Of a DNA stretch of 64,000 nt, positions 22,072-34,571 are shown piece after piece. The notes beneath the pieces are model-generated. The model saw nothing but the letters and a program-made list of their open reading frames with translations, made no database searches and was not told the origin of the DNA. The translations under genes were made by a program, and so were the position numbers. This DNA is from Papaver somniferum (taxonomy: Eukaryota; Streptophyta; Magnoliopsida; Ranunculales; Papaveraceae), in contig NC_039362.1 in NCBI RefSeq assembly GCF_003573695.1, positions 17,752,063 through 17,816,062 on the forward strand. The letters run 5' to 3'. How positions within the stretch are numbered: position 1 is the stretch's first letter; the number at the start of each line of letters is the position of its first letter.

Positions 22072-25000
22072 TGATCGCTGTCATATGCGTCAAAAATAAT
22101 ATTACTTTCTCACAACTTAAAATGTAAAATATAGCAAGGGTAAGAAAGGATCGTTCCCACAGAGAGGCTTTTGTTGTTATAAAATTTTTAGATTCACAAG
22201 TAACCAAGGGGGGATTTTTGTTTTTATCTAAGCAATAAAAGTAATTGAAAGCAATAAAATAATTTGAATAATCAATAAGAGGAAGATATTGGTCACGAGA
22301 TAGTATCATTCACAAACATGTATTTTCATCAATGACTAGAATTGGTATTTTAATCTCTCATTTACTAAAAGTCTACCTTGATCGCAAGTATACCTCTCTA
22401 ATTCCCTGATTTCATCACAACCACATTAAAAGATGCATATGTGAATTCTACCTAGAAAACAACCTAAAGTGTAAAAGCAAAATTAAGTTTAACTCCCTAA
22501 GAGCAATAAGTTTTATGGAATAAGACTAATCAAAGCAACCGAACGTGTAAAAACACTAATTCAATTTAACCAAGGCCATGATTTATGTGTGACTAGTAGG
22601 ATATATCACTACAAGCACTATTCAAATTTATGCTACTTATAATCAGGAATTTATCACTTTTTCGTATAATAAAACCTAATCTAGCAATAGATAAGAAGAC
22701 CAATCTAAATGATTCCGGAATCAATCAAACTAGCACTCAAATCATGCAACAATATTAACAATGAATCATAAACAATAAATTATTGAGACAAAACTAATTC
22801 ATTGAAGCAATATCATGTTGTGAAATCAATTTTATCCCATAACCAATAATAGTATTTAGCTACTCATAGCTTTTGAGTTCATCATAATCATAATCAAAAA
22901 TGAAATGAAGAAGATGAAAAATAAACGAAAGCAAACCCTAGTTGCCGCTCTCCAAAACTCCCAATAAAAAAATACGTGATCCCAAACCAAGTAGAAACTT
23001 TCTCCTTTTGTAGCTTTTCATCTTTCTAAAACTAGGTCTTCAAAGCTCAAAGTCCAATAGCAAGATGTCCACCAAGCCTACATGTGAGGAATACCCATGT
23101 GAAAATATGTCAAAAATATGTTGGCGGAGAACTGGTGTCGGTGCCAGAAATTGGCCGGGGAAGTCGCCGGAAAACATCTCAGGTGACCGGCAAAGTACAC
23201 CAGGTCACCGGTCAAACGGGTCAAATCGGTCAGGTCAACCGATTCAATTGACTAACTCAGTTAAACCATGAGTCAGAACCGAGTCAGCTATTCAGGTGAG
23301 CTAACTGGGTTGACTTGGTTGAGTTGCCATGGCATAAGCCATTTGCACTGGCCTGAGTTATGCTGCACAATGATTGTGCTTCATAGCTCCATCCATCCAT
23401 GATAGCCCTGCATCTTCAGTGTTACTTGCACTACTACTGCCAACGCCAGATTCAGCTTCGCCTCCAATTCATCATCGCCATCCATGTATATCAGTTCCTC
23501 TCAGTACCAACACCAATTTTAGCTCAACACATCACAGTACCCTGTTATCTTCACCATAGCGGCAAACTTCATTATCAACCTATGACTCAGCACCACTGCT
23601 TAACCACACAAAACAACAACATAGTTCTGTTTCAGTTTCTTGATTCAACCACAGCAAACCCATGAGAGAAATGCCTATTCTCCATTCCTTGTACCACCAG
23701 TTCCATAGCAGGCATCACAGCACCACCACTGCGAACCAGCCACAGGCTTAACCCTACTCATTTCCTGCAATACTACCTTGTAATTCCTCTTCCCATTCTT
23801 CTCAGCTCACTACCACAAGTCAGCTGCACCATCTCAGGTTTAACTGCAGTTGTAACTCCATGTACTCAGCTGCGACTTTACGTACTCCTACAACTGCAAT
23901 CATTTTGACCTATTGTATCTTAATAGCCATCTCTATTCTGCAACCACCAACAACTGCTACCAGTCTCAGCTGCTTGCAAACTCAGTTGCAACTCTGCAGA
24001 GCCAACCCATGTCTGTGTTCATTCCTATCTCTTGTTCTCATTGCAGCTTCACACCAAACTCTCTGCAATCACTTCGACTCCAGCTGCTATATCACCTGTA
24101 AACCTAACATTCATCTACGCCATTCTTGAGCCAACACAACACCACATTAATTCCAGCACAAAGCTCCATTTGTAATCCCTGTGCTTTCACTTCAGCTGCC
24201 ATTCAGTTAAGCAGCAAACCCATGAGAGAAATGCCTATTCTCCATTCCTTGTACCACCAGTTCCATAGCAGGCATCACAGCACCACCACTGCGAACCAGC
24301 CACAGGCTTAACCCTACTCATTTCCTGCAATACTACCTTGTAATTCCTCTTCCCATTCTTCTCAGCTCACTACCACAAGTCAGCTGCACCATCTCAGGTT
24401 TAACTGCAGTTGTAACTCCATGTACTCAGCTGCGACTTTACGTACTCCTACAACTGCAATCATTTTGACCTATTGTATCTTAATAGCCATCTCTATTCTG
24501 CAACCACCAACAACTGCTACCAGTCTCAGCTGCTTGCAAACTCAGTTGCAACTCTGCAGAGCCAACCCATGTCTGTGTTCATTCCTATCTCTTGTTCTCA
24601 TTGCAGCTTCACACCAAACTCTCTGCAATCACTTCGACTCCAGCTGCTATATCACCTGTAAACCTAACATTCATCTACGCCATTCTTGAGCCAACACAAC
24701 ACCACATTAATTCCAGCACAAAGCTCCATTTGTAATCCCTGTGCTTTCACTTCAGCTGCCATTCAGTTAAGCAGCAAACCAACTGCAACAGCAGTTCACC
24801 TGAAACACCCCCAGACATCATCACTATCATCTCAGGCCCTAGATACAACTGAAGCAGCAACCACTTCAAGCTTCCAAAGGCAACACTAATCTGCAGTTTC
24901 AGTTCAGACCAATAACCAACATCAAATCCACCACAAGTAAGCATATCAAACTCTCAAGGTCACCTGCACAACTCCATCAACAACTCTTTTCTCTGAATTC

Positions 25001-26071
25001 AAGATTCAACACCAATGCTAACACAACTGAACCATTTCTCTTCATCTCAAAGCCACTGACATGCAATTTCACTTCCACTAACACAACAGTTCCATCAGCA
25101 ACACAGAACTCCTTGTAAACATCCACCAGCTTTAACCCATTTCTTCTTCTCAACAGTAATAGCAACCTTCTTCATTTGAATCTCCACCTCTACTTTCTTT
25201 AGTCGACAGCAGTGGCTTCATCTCTTCCCTTGCTGATTCTCAGTCTAAGTTTCACAGAACCCTAACTCTAATGATTCTCCTCTGATTTGAATATAAGCAC
25301 AAACCCAGCTCTTTAATCTTTCATTAGCAGCAAACCCTATCTCATTTTCTCAAATTTCTCAGAAACAAACCCTAACATCCATTTTAACCCTTTCAAGATT
25401 CAATAACACAAGTCATTATCAGTTCATAGTTAGAGCACCACCACAGAGACAACCCCTTTCTCAATTTCTTACTCAGACTCAAACTCGTCTCTAATTCTTC
25501 TCGTTCTTCCATTATTTCAACAACAACACAAATCAGATCCCCAATTCGAAATCCATTCTTCTGATTAAACTACAAGAGTTTCTTCGTCTCCACTGAAACT
25601 AACCCATCTTCAATTGCAGCAACATCAGCCTAATCTTCTTCCATTTGAATCTTCATCGACAGCTCTCTCTCTATTCTCAATCTCTGAAACTCACAGCCAT
25701 TTCTCTCGGTCTCAGACAGTGCAGGAGGGATAAAAGTAAGAGAAAATGATTTCTCTCATTTCTAGGCCAGGTGTAGGAATAGTAATTGATATTGGCACCC
25801 GGCTTAAGTAGTTAAGGGGTAACCATCTCACACATGGTCTGTCGGTTCTAGAGAACTGACAGCCTAGTTCTGCTCCAAGTATGACTCACTTGTGAATCAA
25901 CCTTTTTTTGCAGTTTCCGCTCCAAATGGACGTTTTCTCCTTCTTTTGCTCCCAAGGACTCCATTGCACCTAATAACTCAAAACTAAACATAAGAGATGC
26001 AATTCACAAGGATAATAACAAATAAAGCATCAATACTAGATATGAAATTAGGTGTTTTACAACACCTATCA
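22072..26071 (-). repeat. 3' LTR of the gag-PR element (4.0 kb)
   Basis: Nearly collinear with the 5' LTR at 32183-42302 once the copia insertion there and the 560-bp duplication here (23652-24771) are removed, leaving about 3.4 kb in both. It begins TGATCGCTGTC and ends AACACCTATCA (plus-strand reading). 23350-25720 is C- and A-rich on the plus strand and carries only chance ORFs. Confidence 0.85.
23652..24771. repeat. 560-bp perfect-looking tandem duplication in one LTR
   Basis: 23652-24211 and 24212-24771 are head-to-tail copies; identical translated stretches start at 23860 and 24420, offset exactly 560. The unit begins with CAGCAAACC, and the same nine bases occur at the junction and just after the second copy (24772), so the duplication is bounded by microhomology. 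The 5' LTR has one copy only (about 33743-34301). Confidence 0.85.
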
Positions 26072-28181
26072 AATTCCCCCACACTTATACTTTGCTAGTC
26101 TTCGAGCAAATCAAACAAAACTTATTCTAAAGGATACATACAACTCCATCTCATGAGGATTTATTAGAGATATACCCATAAAACCTACTTTTCCAACTTA
26201 CTAGTTCTCCGTAATGATAGCATCCAACGCGCTAAGAAGACATAGAGATTTTGCACACTAGTCATAAAAAGTTAGACACATAAATGAACACAATCTCATC
26301 CTTAAAAATTGAGAGAGAAATAAACATCCCTTCTCGAAAGAAATTGGGGTTCGGAGTGATCAAAAGTCTCGACTCTGCCTCACAAGAAAGGGTTTTATGA
26401 AGTTGCTCTCAATAATAAATAGCTCTTTATGGGTCACACATGTGTCGAGGTAGGAATGAAGAGAAAATCCTGCGACACCTTGAATGGTAGGAAGGAAAAA
26501 ACCTTCTGAATCGTTTTGAAAACCCACATCTTTTATTCATTTTGAAAACCCTTTTTTCTGACGATCTCTAAGAAAGGAAATCAACCACTTAACGAAGGTG
26601 GGAATATGCTTACTTACCTCGTTATCCGTTCGGCGTGCAGTTAGCACCACTCTCACAGCATCCATAGAAACGTCTTCGGTCTTCAATCCTTGTCTTCATC
26701 TTCGTCTTCGGTGTTCAACTCTTGATGATGAAATCTTGAACTTCGTAGAATCTTGACAATGTGATTCTTTCCTCTACTTCCTCGTTGCTTGAAACTCCAT
26801 TATAAATATTTCTTCTTCCATTGGCTTTATTGAATGAATAGAAAACCAAACATGAACTAAACAAACCAAAATATGATACAATGAATTCTTTTTTTTTTTT
26901 TTTTTTTACTTTTTTTTTCATTTTTTTAAGATGCAAGATAAATAAAGTAAATACAAAATGAAAATAAAAAAAATATGAAAACTAATGATGAACCTAATAA
27001 AAAAATTTCTCTTTTCTTCTTTATTTTTTTTTTTACAAGAGACCTAGCATAATGATGACCATGTCCCAAGTTTTTTTTTTTTTTTGAGACAAAGGAAAAT
27101 GATACAAATACAAAATAAAGATAAAATAAAAATGCAAGTACAAAGGCCATGGTGTAAGTACTTTACCGCTTGATTCTTCACAACTTGTATGTCTCGATAT
27201 CATAAAATTTTTGAATTCTCATCTTGATAATATTCGCTCTTGTACAATAGTCTTCAACTTGTAAAAATTCTGCTCCTTGTCTTGTTGCTATACTTGAATC
27301 TGAAATCTGCTCATTTCTGTACTGTTGCTTGTAAACCTTGAACATCTTCAACTTTCCTTCGAATTTGTGATGCTCCTCTTGTTGATGATGATAGTGTTTC
27401 TATGGACCTGTTGGTGTAGAGAGAGATAACGTGGATGGTGCTAACTGCGAACAAGATTACAAGTGGTATGTAAGTTAGCAATTCGATGTCATCGTTCATG
27501 ATTGATAAAAAATCACTCAAGAGATCAAAATAGTGCTTCTATTGGTGGGAGTTTGGGTAGCTCACCATTCTACCGGAGTTTACGTACGGTGACACACACT
27601 CTAAAATAACATATTTAGACAGGTACAAAGAAGTGAAGGTCGGTGCCTCTCATGATGTAACATAGGTAGTCTCCACTATAGGGGACCACTACTCTAATAC
27701 CGAATTCAGTCTGCACCTCATTTTCCACTGAGATGGTTAAATCCAACTTTAACTCTCATACAAGTAAGAAATCCGATCACGTTCTCTGTCATCTCTAAGT
27801 TCAGTCACTCTTATGAGAATCTCGATGTAATCTTAGCGACACGTATACTATGTGACTCTAAACTAACCACAATTTGGAGTGTTCTTATTCACTGTTTCAC
27901 ATAAAAGTTGAAAATTTATGAAAAATGACAAAATTTACAATGCAAATGCTTAACCACTCCCCCACACTTAAACTTTACATTGTCCTCAATGTAAATTGAG
28001 TCATCCAAAGTAAGTCAAGGTGGGAAATTCTAATAATGATATGCGACAAAAAAAAAGTAAATACAAGACAAGAAACAAAAATAAAAATAAGACAAGAAAT
28101 ACTCATTGTATGGGTTGCCTCCCATTTAGCGCTTGGTTTAAAGTCGTCATCCTGACTATCTCCTTGCTTTTTTTTTGCGCC
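26072..28181 (-). other. Non-coding internal region and polypurine tract of the gag-PR element
   Basis: No supported gene. Minus-strand AAGTGTGGGGGAATT at 26072-26086 abuts the 3' LTR and is the polypurine tract. A second motif, the minus-strand CATTGAGGACAATG followed by AAGTTTAAGTGTGGGG, lies at 27958-27993. Long A/T homopolymers occur at 26885-26935, 27026-27036 and 27069-27085. Short ORFs there are low-complexity artefacts. Confidence 0.6.
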
Positions 28182-28616
28182 TTAGCCGACTTCCAACACA
28201 TTATGGAAATATAATTGAATGGTACTTGGGTGTTTCCTCGCCTCAAATATGTTGAAGTGTACGACTTCTTCATCAAACTCCATAGTCAAGGTGCCATTGT
28301 GGACATCAATCTTCGTTCTAGCGGTACTCAAAAATGGTTTACCCAAAAGTAAAGGTGTAGACGAAGATGAATTCACATCACTCATGTCTAAAATGTAGAA
28401 ATCCACTGGAAATATTAGTCCTTTTACCTGCACCAAAACATCCTCAACAATACCTTTCGGGTAAATATTAGATCTATCGGCAAGTTCAATAACTATGCCG
28501 GTTTTCTTAAGAGGACCAAGGTTTAAAGCATCATAAATAGAAGTAGACATAACATTAACAGAAGCTCCTAAATCTAACATAGCTTTTGTAAACCTTGCTT
28601 TACCAATAGTGCATGG
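28182..28616 (-). pseudogene. Aspartic protease of the gag-PR element (C-terminal end of gag-PR)
   Basis: The frame carries KAMLDLGASVNVMSTSIYDAL, where D-L-G-A is the protease active-site block (D-S/T-G-A with Leu at the variable place). Then come LADRSNIYPKGIVEDVLVQV, VDFYILDM and TPLLLGKPFLSTARTKIDV. These are the standard landmarks of Athila-type proteases. The frame ends at 28182 without any RT following. Its N-terminal side is cut from gag by the small LTR insertion at 28617-29229. Confidence 0.8.
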
Positions 28617-29229
28617 TGTAGGATCAGAATCTCGCACAGAAGAATATGATTGCGAAATTATTAACAACACATCGCGAAGACATCGCAGGATGATTTCAGA
28701 AACGACTTAACAGATGACATCAACTTAAACATGAGAAAAGTGTGATGATCTTGCGAAAATTAGGAATGTTGCGAATGTTACATTTGTAAGCTTTCGAAAA
28801 TACCGCAAGCCAGATCCAAAATTAGGGGAAATGTTAGCTGTACATTAGCTGTCATCCACTATGTAAACACCTATATAAAGAGAAAGGCAAGAGAGAGAAA
28901 GGAGAGAGATAATCAGAAAGAGAGACACAATTTAGGAGAGGATTCATTCTGTAGATAGAAAAAGTAGAATTGGTGGTATTATTATTATCTCCTCCTTCTT
29001 CCTCCTTCAAGAACCTAGAGCTCCAAATACTCATTAATGGAGTCTCAATTGTAATCCATATGTAATTACAAATAATCATAGTAAAACCTAACCCCATGGA
29101 TGTAGATCAAATTGATCGAACCACGTAAATCTTGTGTCTCTTTACAAATTTAGCATTCTTATCATCATTTTTATGTTTAGATCTACAAATTATTACAAGG
29201 GGTGTGTTGTAGGATTTCCTGCAACTACA
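28617..29229 (+). mobile_element. Small LTR insertion, intact form
   Basis: It starts TGTAGGATCAGAATC and ends CCTGCAACTACA, 613 bp, flanked by CATG at 28612-28615 and 29230-29233. A TATA box (CTATATAAAG) lies at 28870-28880 in plus orientation, so this is a solo LTR with a promoter rather than a DNA transposon. It interrupts gag-PR of the host element and points the opposite way. Confidence 0.75.
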
Positions 29230-29233
29230 CATG

Positions 29234-32100
29234 AAATAGTGAAACTAACTGGATCTTTCAATTTAGGTGGGAGTTTCTTTTTAAGATACGCCGAAGCGTT
29301 CTCCCCCACTTTAACTCATTACCGGTTAGCTTGTGCTTGTTAGTGCACAATTCCTTTACACACTTTGCATAGCGAGGAGATTGTCTAATTACCTCAATGA
29401 GTGGAATATTCACTTGGACCTTCTTAAAAACATCCCAAATATCCCTATCTTGCTCCACCTTTTTATTAGCTTTAACGAACCTGCCAGGAAAAGGTAGAGG
29501 AGGAACATAAGTAGGAATATGATTTTTTGAGTTGAAAATAGGTACCTCGGAAGTTTGGGGGGAAATCAGCATCCTTTTCCTCCAAAACTGGTTCCTTTGG
29601 GACTTCTTCTTTACCCGAATCAGTAATTTCAGGTTGCACAAGTCGTGTACCACTTCTAAATGTAATAGCATTGGCACCATCTCTTGGGTTAAGAGGTTGG
29701 GAAGGGAGTTTCTCACCATTTTGTGCATGCAACTGATTAATCTCCTCGGTCATCGAACCAACTTGTGTTTGCAAGTCCTTGACCGCACCCTCTGTTCTTT
29801 GCATAAAAGATTTCAGCAACTCTTCCATATTGGACCCTTGATTTTGAGGTTGTTGTTGTTGTGGTTGACCAACTTGTGATTGCAACTCCTTAATTGCATT
29901 ATCCGTTTTCTGCTGATTTAAGTTCGCTAGTTGTTGATTTTGTTGTACCACGGACATTAGAGCCTCCACCAAAGTAACCATTTTTGCCAATTCTGAATTT
30001 TGGGCTTGTTGCGGTTGTTGCACTTGTTGTTGGAACTCACTCGGATGGTTGTAAACAGAACTTGTACTTGCAACTTGCTCGTAAGTGTTGGAGTAAATAC
30101 CATACGGCTGAGTTGAGAATATAGCATTGACATGCTCTATGTTCTCATAAGCTGGGCGTGATGGTTTTGCAGTTGCAGGAAATCCTACAACACACCCCTT
30201 GTACTATCATGACTATGATTTCTAGATCTAAACTTATTTGATATGAAAATAAAGATAAAAGTGCTAAAATTATAAAGAGAGACGCAAGATTTACGTGGTT
30301 CGATCAATGTGATCTACATCCACGGGGTTAGGTTTCACTATGATTGTTTGTAATTACATATGAATTACAATTGAGACTCCATTAATGAGTATTTGGAGCT
30401 CTTGGTTGAAGAAGGAAGAAGAAGGAGATAATAATAATACAAATTATGTTTTCTCTCTCTCTAATTGTGTCTCCCCCTCTCATCCTAAAAATGTGTATCC
30501 TCCTTTATCTCTCCTGCTCTTCTCTTTATATAGGTGTTTACATAGTGGATGACAACTCATATTTCCCCTATTTTCGGATCTGGCTTGCGGTATTTTCGCA
30601 AGCTTACAAATGTTAATTTTTGCAAACATCCTAAATTTTGCACGATCATCATACTTTTCTCATGTTTAAGCTGATGTCATTTGTTATGTCATTTCTGAAA
30701 TCATTCTGCGATGTCTTCGTGATGTATTGCTAGTAATTTCGTAAGCGTGTCGTTGTTGCGAGATTCTGATCCTACATCTTGCCTCTTTTTTCTTGAATAT
30801 TGCTTGAAGAGCGATCTTCAGGAAAAAAATCCGTTGTTGTAGTTGTTGGAGCGAGATACGTGTTGTTGGAGTAGTCTTTGATCTTTGTTGATGAAGGAAC
30901 GAGTGAAAGAATACTGGACTTGTAAAGTACGTATTTGCCTCTATTCTTTTGTGAAGTTCTGAAGCGTTGCGAAGTAAATAAGAAGTATCATCTCTTCAAG
31001 TATGCTAAGTATGAAGTATCCTTGAAGAAGTATAAGAAGTACTCAATCCTCGAAATATATAAGAAGTATGAAGTATGAAGCATCCTTTGAGAAGTATAAG
31101 AAGTATCCGTCCTTGATCGCGAATAAGAAGTATTACGAAATTATACTCCACGTTCTCTGCCTCATGCAATGTTGTAATGCAAATAAGAATTTAGATCAGT
31201 ATTCAACATTTCTTTTATCAAAAAATTTCATTTAATTGCAAGTTCAAATCGTTTTTCTTTTCCTGCAACTACAGGTTTTACAACCACTGCCGCAATTTGT
31301 TGCATCATTGCCATCATATTGCTCATTTGTTAACGTAATTCAATAATCTCGTCAACTTGATTAACTTCCTTGGTAGGTGGTTCTGATCCACGACTTGAAA
31401 AATATTGAGAATTTGCTTCCATACTCTCAATCAACTCTCTAGCTTGGATCACCGTCTTGTTCATAAGTGCACTACCACTTGCAGCGTCAATAAGATTCCT
31501 ATCACTTGCTTGGAGACCTTCATAGAAGTATTGGATAATCATTGTGTCACTAAATTGTGGTGAGGGAATCTTGCTACCAATCTCTTGTACCGTTTCCAAC
31601 ATTCATACAACGATTCCCCCACACTTTGTTTCATCCCACAAATCTCCTTGCGAATTTGAGTCGCTTTTGACGCAGGAAAATATCTCTACAAGAAAAGTCT
31701 CTTCAACCCATTCCATGTTGTAATAATACCAGGTGGTAATAATATAACCAATCTTTAGCTGCATCGAGTAAAGAGAAAGGAAAAGCACGCAACATTCCTT
31801 CATCTGCATTAGCTTCAATAGGTATCATGTTTGTCATCAACCATTGAAACTACATAAGATGCTTGTTCGGATCTTCCCATACACATCCATGGAACTTTGG
31901 TATTTGACTGATCAACCCTGACGTGATATCAAAAGTGGAAGTTGCTTCAATACACCATTGTTTTTGATCCAACTTCTGAGAAGCTAGCTCCTTGAGTGTG
32001 CGATTTGCATCACCCATTGCTTCTCCCAATTTGTATTTCAGTAAGGTACCTGAAACACAATTCTCAAAAACAAGTGAGAAACAAGACAAGAAACAAAAAT
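29234..32100 (-). pseudogene. Gag of the gag-PR element, interrupted
   Basis: Pieces in minus order: an N-terminal part (32089-31850) with GDANRTLKELASQ and FHGCVWEDPNKHLM; a capsid part (31602-31330) with IQYFYEGLQASDRNLIDAASGSALMNKT, a strong Athila Gag signature; a Gln-rich coiled region (30023-29472) with repeated LQSQVG/LQTQVGS; and a C-terminal part (29728-29258) with PPLPFPGRF and VNIPLIEVIRQSPRYAKCVKEL just before the protease. The frame is broken several times and split by the insertion at 30168-31273. Gag would form the particle that packages element RNA. Confidence 0.8.
30168..31273 (-). mobile_element. Small LTR element with one LTR and inverted ends
   Basis: 1106 bp flanked by a perfect 5-bp duplication GGTTT (30163-30167 and 31274-31278). 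On the minus strand it starts TGTAGTTGCAGGAAA, has about 480 bp of internal DNA, a purine-rich run (AGAAAAAAGAGGCAAGA), then one LTR of the family (30776-30168) ending TTTCCTGCAACTGCA. The two outer ends are inverted copies of the LTR 3' end, where a normal element would have LTR start and LTR end. The internal part has AAGTATGAAGTAT-like repeats at 30990-31140. Confidence 0.7.
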
Positions 32101-32164
32101 CAAATATGAAAGCAGAAATGATGATAAGAAACTAAAAACTTAATAACAAGCCGAATGCCTCCCA

Positions 32165-32179
32165 GGCAGCGACGCCAAA
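32165..32179 (-). promoter_or_regulatory. Primer-binding site of the gag-PR element
   Basis: Just downstream of the 5' LTR end on the minus strand lies TTTTGGCGTCGCTGCC. TGGCG(C/T)CG(T/C)TGCC is the usual Athila-type primer site. The tRNA was not checked. Confidence 0.65.
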
Positions 32180-34571
32180 ATTTGATCGTTGTCGTATGCG
32201 TCAAAAATAATATTACTTTCTCACAAATTAAAATATAAAATATAGAAAGGGTAAGAAAGGATCGTTCCCACAGAGAGGCTGTTGCTGTTATAAAATTTTC
32301 AGATTCTTAAGTAACCAAGGGGAGATTTGAAATAAAAGTAATTGAAAGCAATAAAATAATTTGAATAATCAATAAGAGGAAGATATTGGTCACGGGATAG
32401 TATCATTCACAAACATGTATTCTCATCAATGACTAGAATTGGTATTTTAATCTCTCATTTACTAAAATTCCTAGGATACCTTGATCGCAAGTATACCCCG
32501 CTAATTCCCTGATTTCATCGCAACTACATTAAAAGATGCATATGTGAATTCTACCTAGAAAGCAACCTAAAGTGTAAAAGCACAATTAAGTTTAACTCCC
32601 TAAGAGCAATAAGTTTTATGGAATAATACTAATCAAAGCAGCCGAACGTGTAAAAGCACTAATTCGATTTAACTAAGGCTATGATTCATGTGTGACTAGT
32701 AGGATATATCACTACAAGCACTATTCACATTTATGCTACTTATAATCAGGAATTTATCACTTCTTCGTATAATAAAACCTAATCTAGCAATAGATAAGAA
32801 GACCAATCTAAATGATTCCGGACTCAATCAAACTAGCACTCAAATCATGCAACAATATTAACAATGAATCATAAACAATAAATTATTGAGACAAAACTAA
32901 TTCATTGAAGTAATATCATGTTGTGAAATCAACTTTATCCCATAACCAATAATAGTATTTAGCTACTCATAGCTTTTGAGTTCATCATAATCATAATCAA
33001 AAATGAAATGAAGAAGATGAAAAATAAACGAAAGCAAACCCTAGTTGCCGCTCTCCAAAACTCCTAATAGAAAAATACGTGATCCCAAACCAAGTAGAAA
33101 CTTTCTACTTTTGTAGCTTTTCCTCTTTCCAAAACTAGGTCTTCAAAGCCCAAAGTCCAATAGCAAGATGTCCACCAAGACTATATGTGAAGAATACCCA
33201 TGTGAAAATATGTTGGCGGAGAACTGGTGTCGGTGCCAGAAATTGGCCGGGGAAGTCGCCGGAAAACATCTCAGGTGACCGGCAAAGTACACCCGGTCAC
33301 CGGTCAAACGGGTCAAATCGGTCAGGTCAACCGATTCAATTGACTAACTTAGTTAGATCATGAGTCAGAACCGAGTCAGCTATTCAGGTGAGCTAACTGG
33401 GCTGACTTGGTTGAGTTTCCATGGCATAAGCCATTTGCACTGGCCTGAGTTATGCTGCAAAATGATTGTGCTTCATAGCTCCATCCAGCCATGATGTCCC
33501 TGCATCTTCAGTGTCACTTGCACTACTACTGCCAACGCCATATTCAGCTTCACCTCCAATTCATCATCGCCATCCATGTATATCAGTTCCACTCAGTACC
33601 AACACCAATTTTAGCTCAACACATCACAGTACCCTGTAATCTTTACCATAGCGGCAAACTTCATTATCAACCTATGACTCAACACCACTGCTTAACCACA
33701 CAAAACAACAACATAGTTCTTTTTTAGTTTCTTGATTCAACCACAGCAAACCCATGAGAGAAATGCCTATTCTCCATTCCTTGTACCACCAGTTCCATAG
33801 CAGGCATCACAACACCACCACTGCGAACCAGCCACAGGCTTAACCCTACTCATTTCCTGCAATACTACCTTGTAATTCCTCTTCTCATTCTTCTCAGCTC
33901 ACTACCACAAGTCAGCTGCACCATCTCAGGTTTAACTGCAGCTGTAACTCCATGTACTCAGCTGCGACTTTACGTACTCCTGCAACTGCAATCATTTTGA
34001 CCTATTGTATCTTAATAGCCATCTCCATTATGAAACCACCAACAACTGCTACCAGTCTCAGCTGCTTGCAAAATCAGTTGCAACTCTGCAGAGCCAACCC
34101 ATGTCTGTGTTCATCCTTATCTCTTGTTCTCATTGCAGCTTCACACCAAACTCTCTGCAATCGCTTCGACTCCAGCTGCTATATCACCTGTAAACCTAAC
34201 ACTCATCTACGCCATTCTTGAGCCAACACAACACCATATTAATTCCAGCACAAAGCTCCATTTGTAATCCATGTGCCTTCACTTCAGCTTCCATTTAGTT
34301 AAGCAGCAAACCAACTGCAACAGCAGTTCACCTGCAACACCCCCAGACATCATCACTATCATCTCAGGCCATAGATACAACTGAAGCAGCAACCATTTGA
34401 AGCTTCCACCGGCAACACTAATCTGCAGTTTCAGTTCAGACCAATAACCAACATCAATCCACCACAAGTAAGCATATCCAACTCTCAAGTTCACCTGCAC
34501 AACTCCATCAATAACTCTTTTCTATGAATTTAAGATTCAACACCAATGCTAACAAAATTGAACCATTTCTC

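Noticed and set aside
23860..24689. Pairs of identical 89- and 62-residue plus-strand ORFs
   Set aside because: They are a chance product of the C-rich LTR strand and are identical only because of the 560-bp duplication. They run antisense to the element.
26715..27150. Lys-rich and Phe-rich ORFs
   Set aside because: Low-complexity A/T homopolymers in the internal non-coding part of the gag-PR element.
30990..31140. AAGTATGAAGTAT-like repeats as a satellite
   Set aside because: Too short and irregular; they belong to the internal part of the small LTR element.
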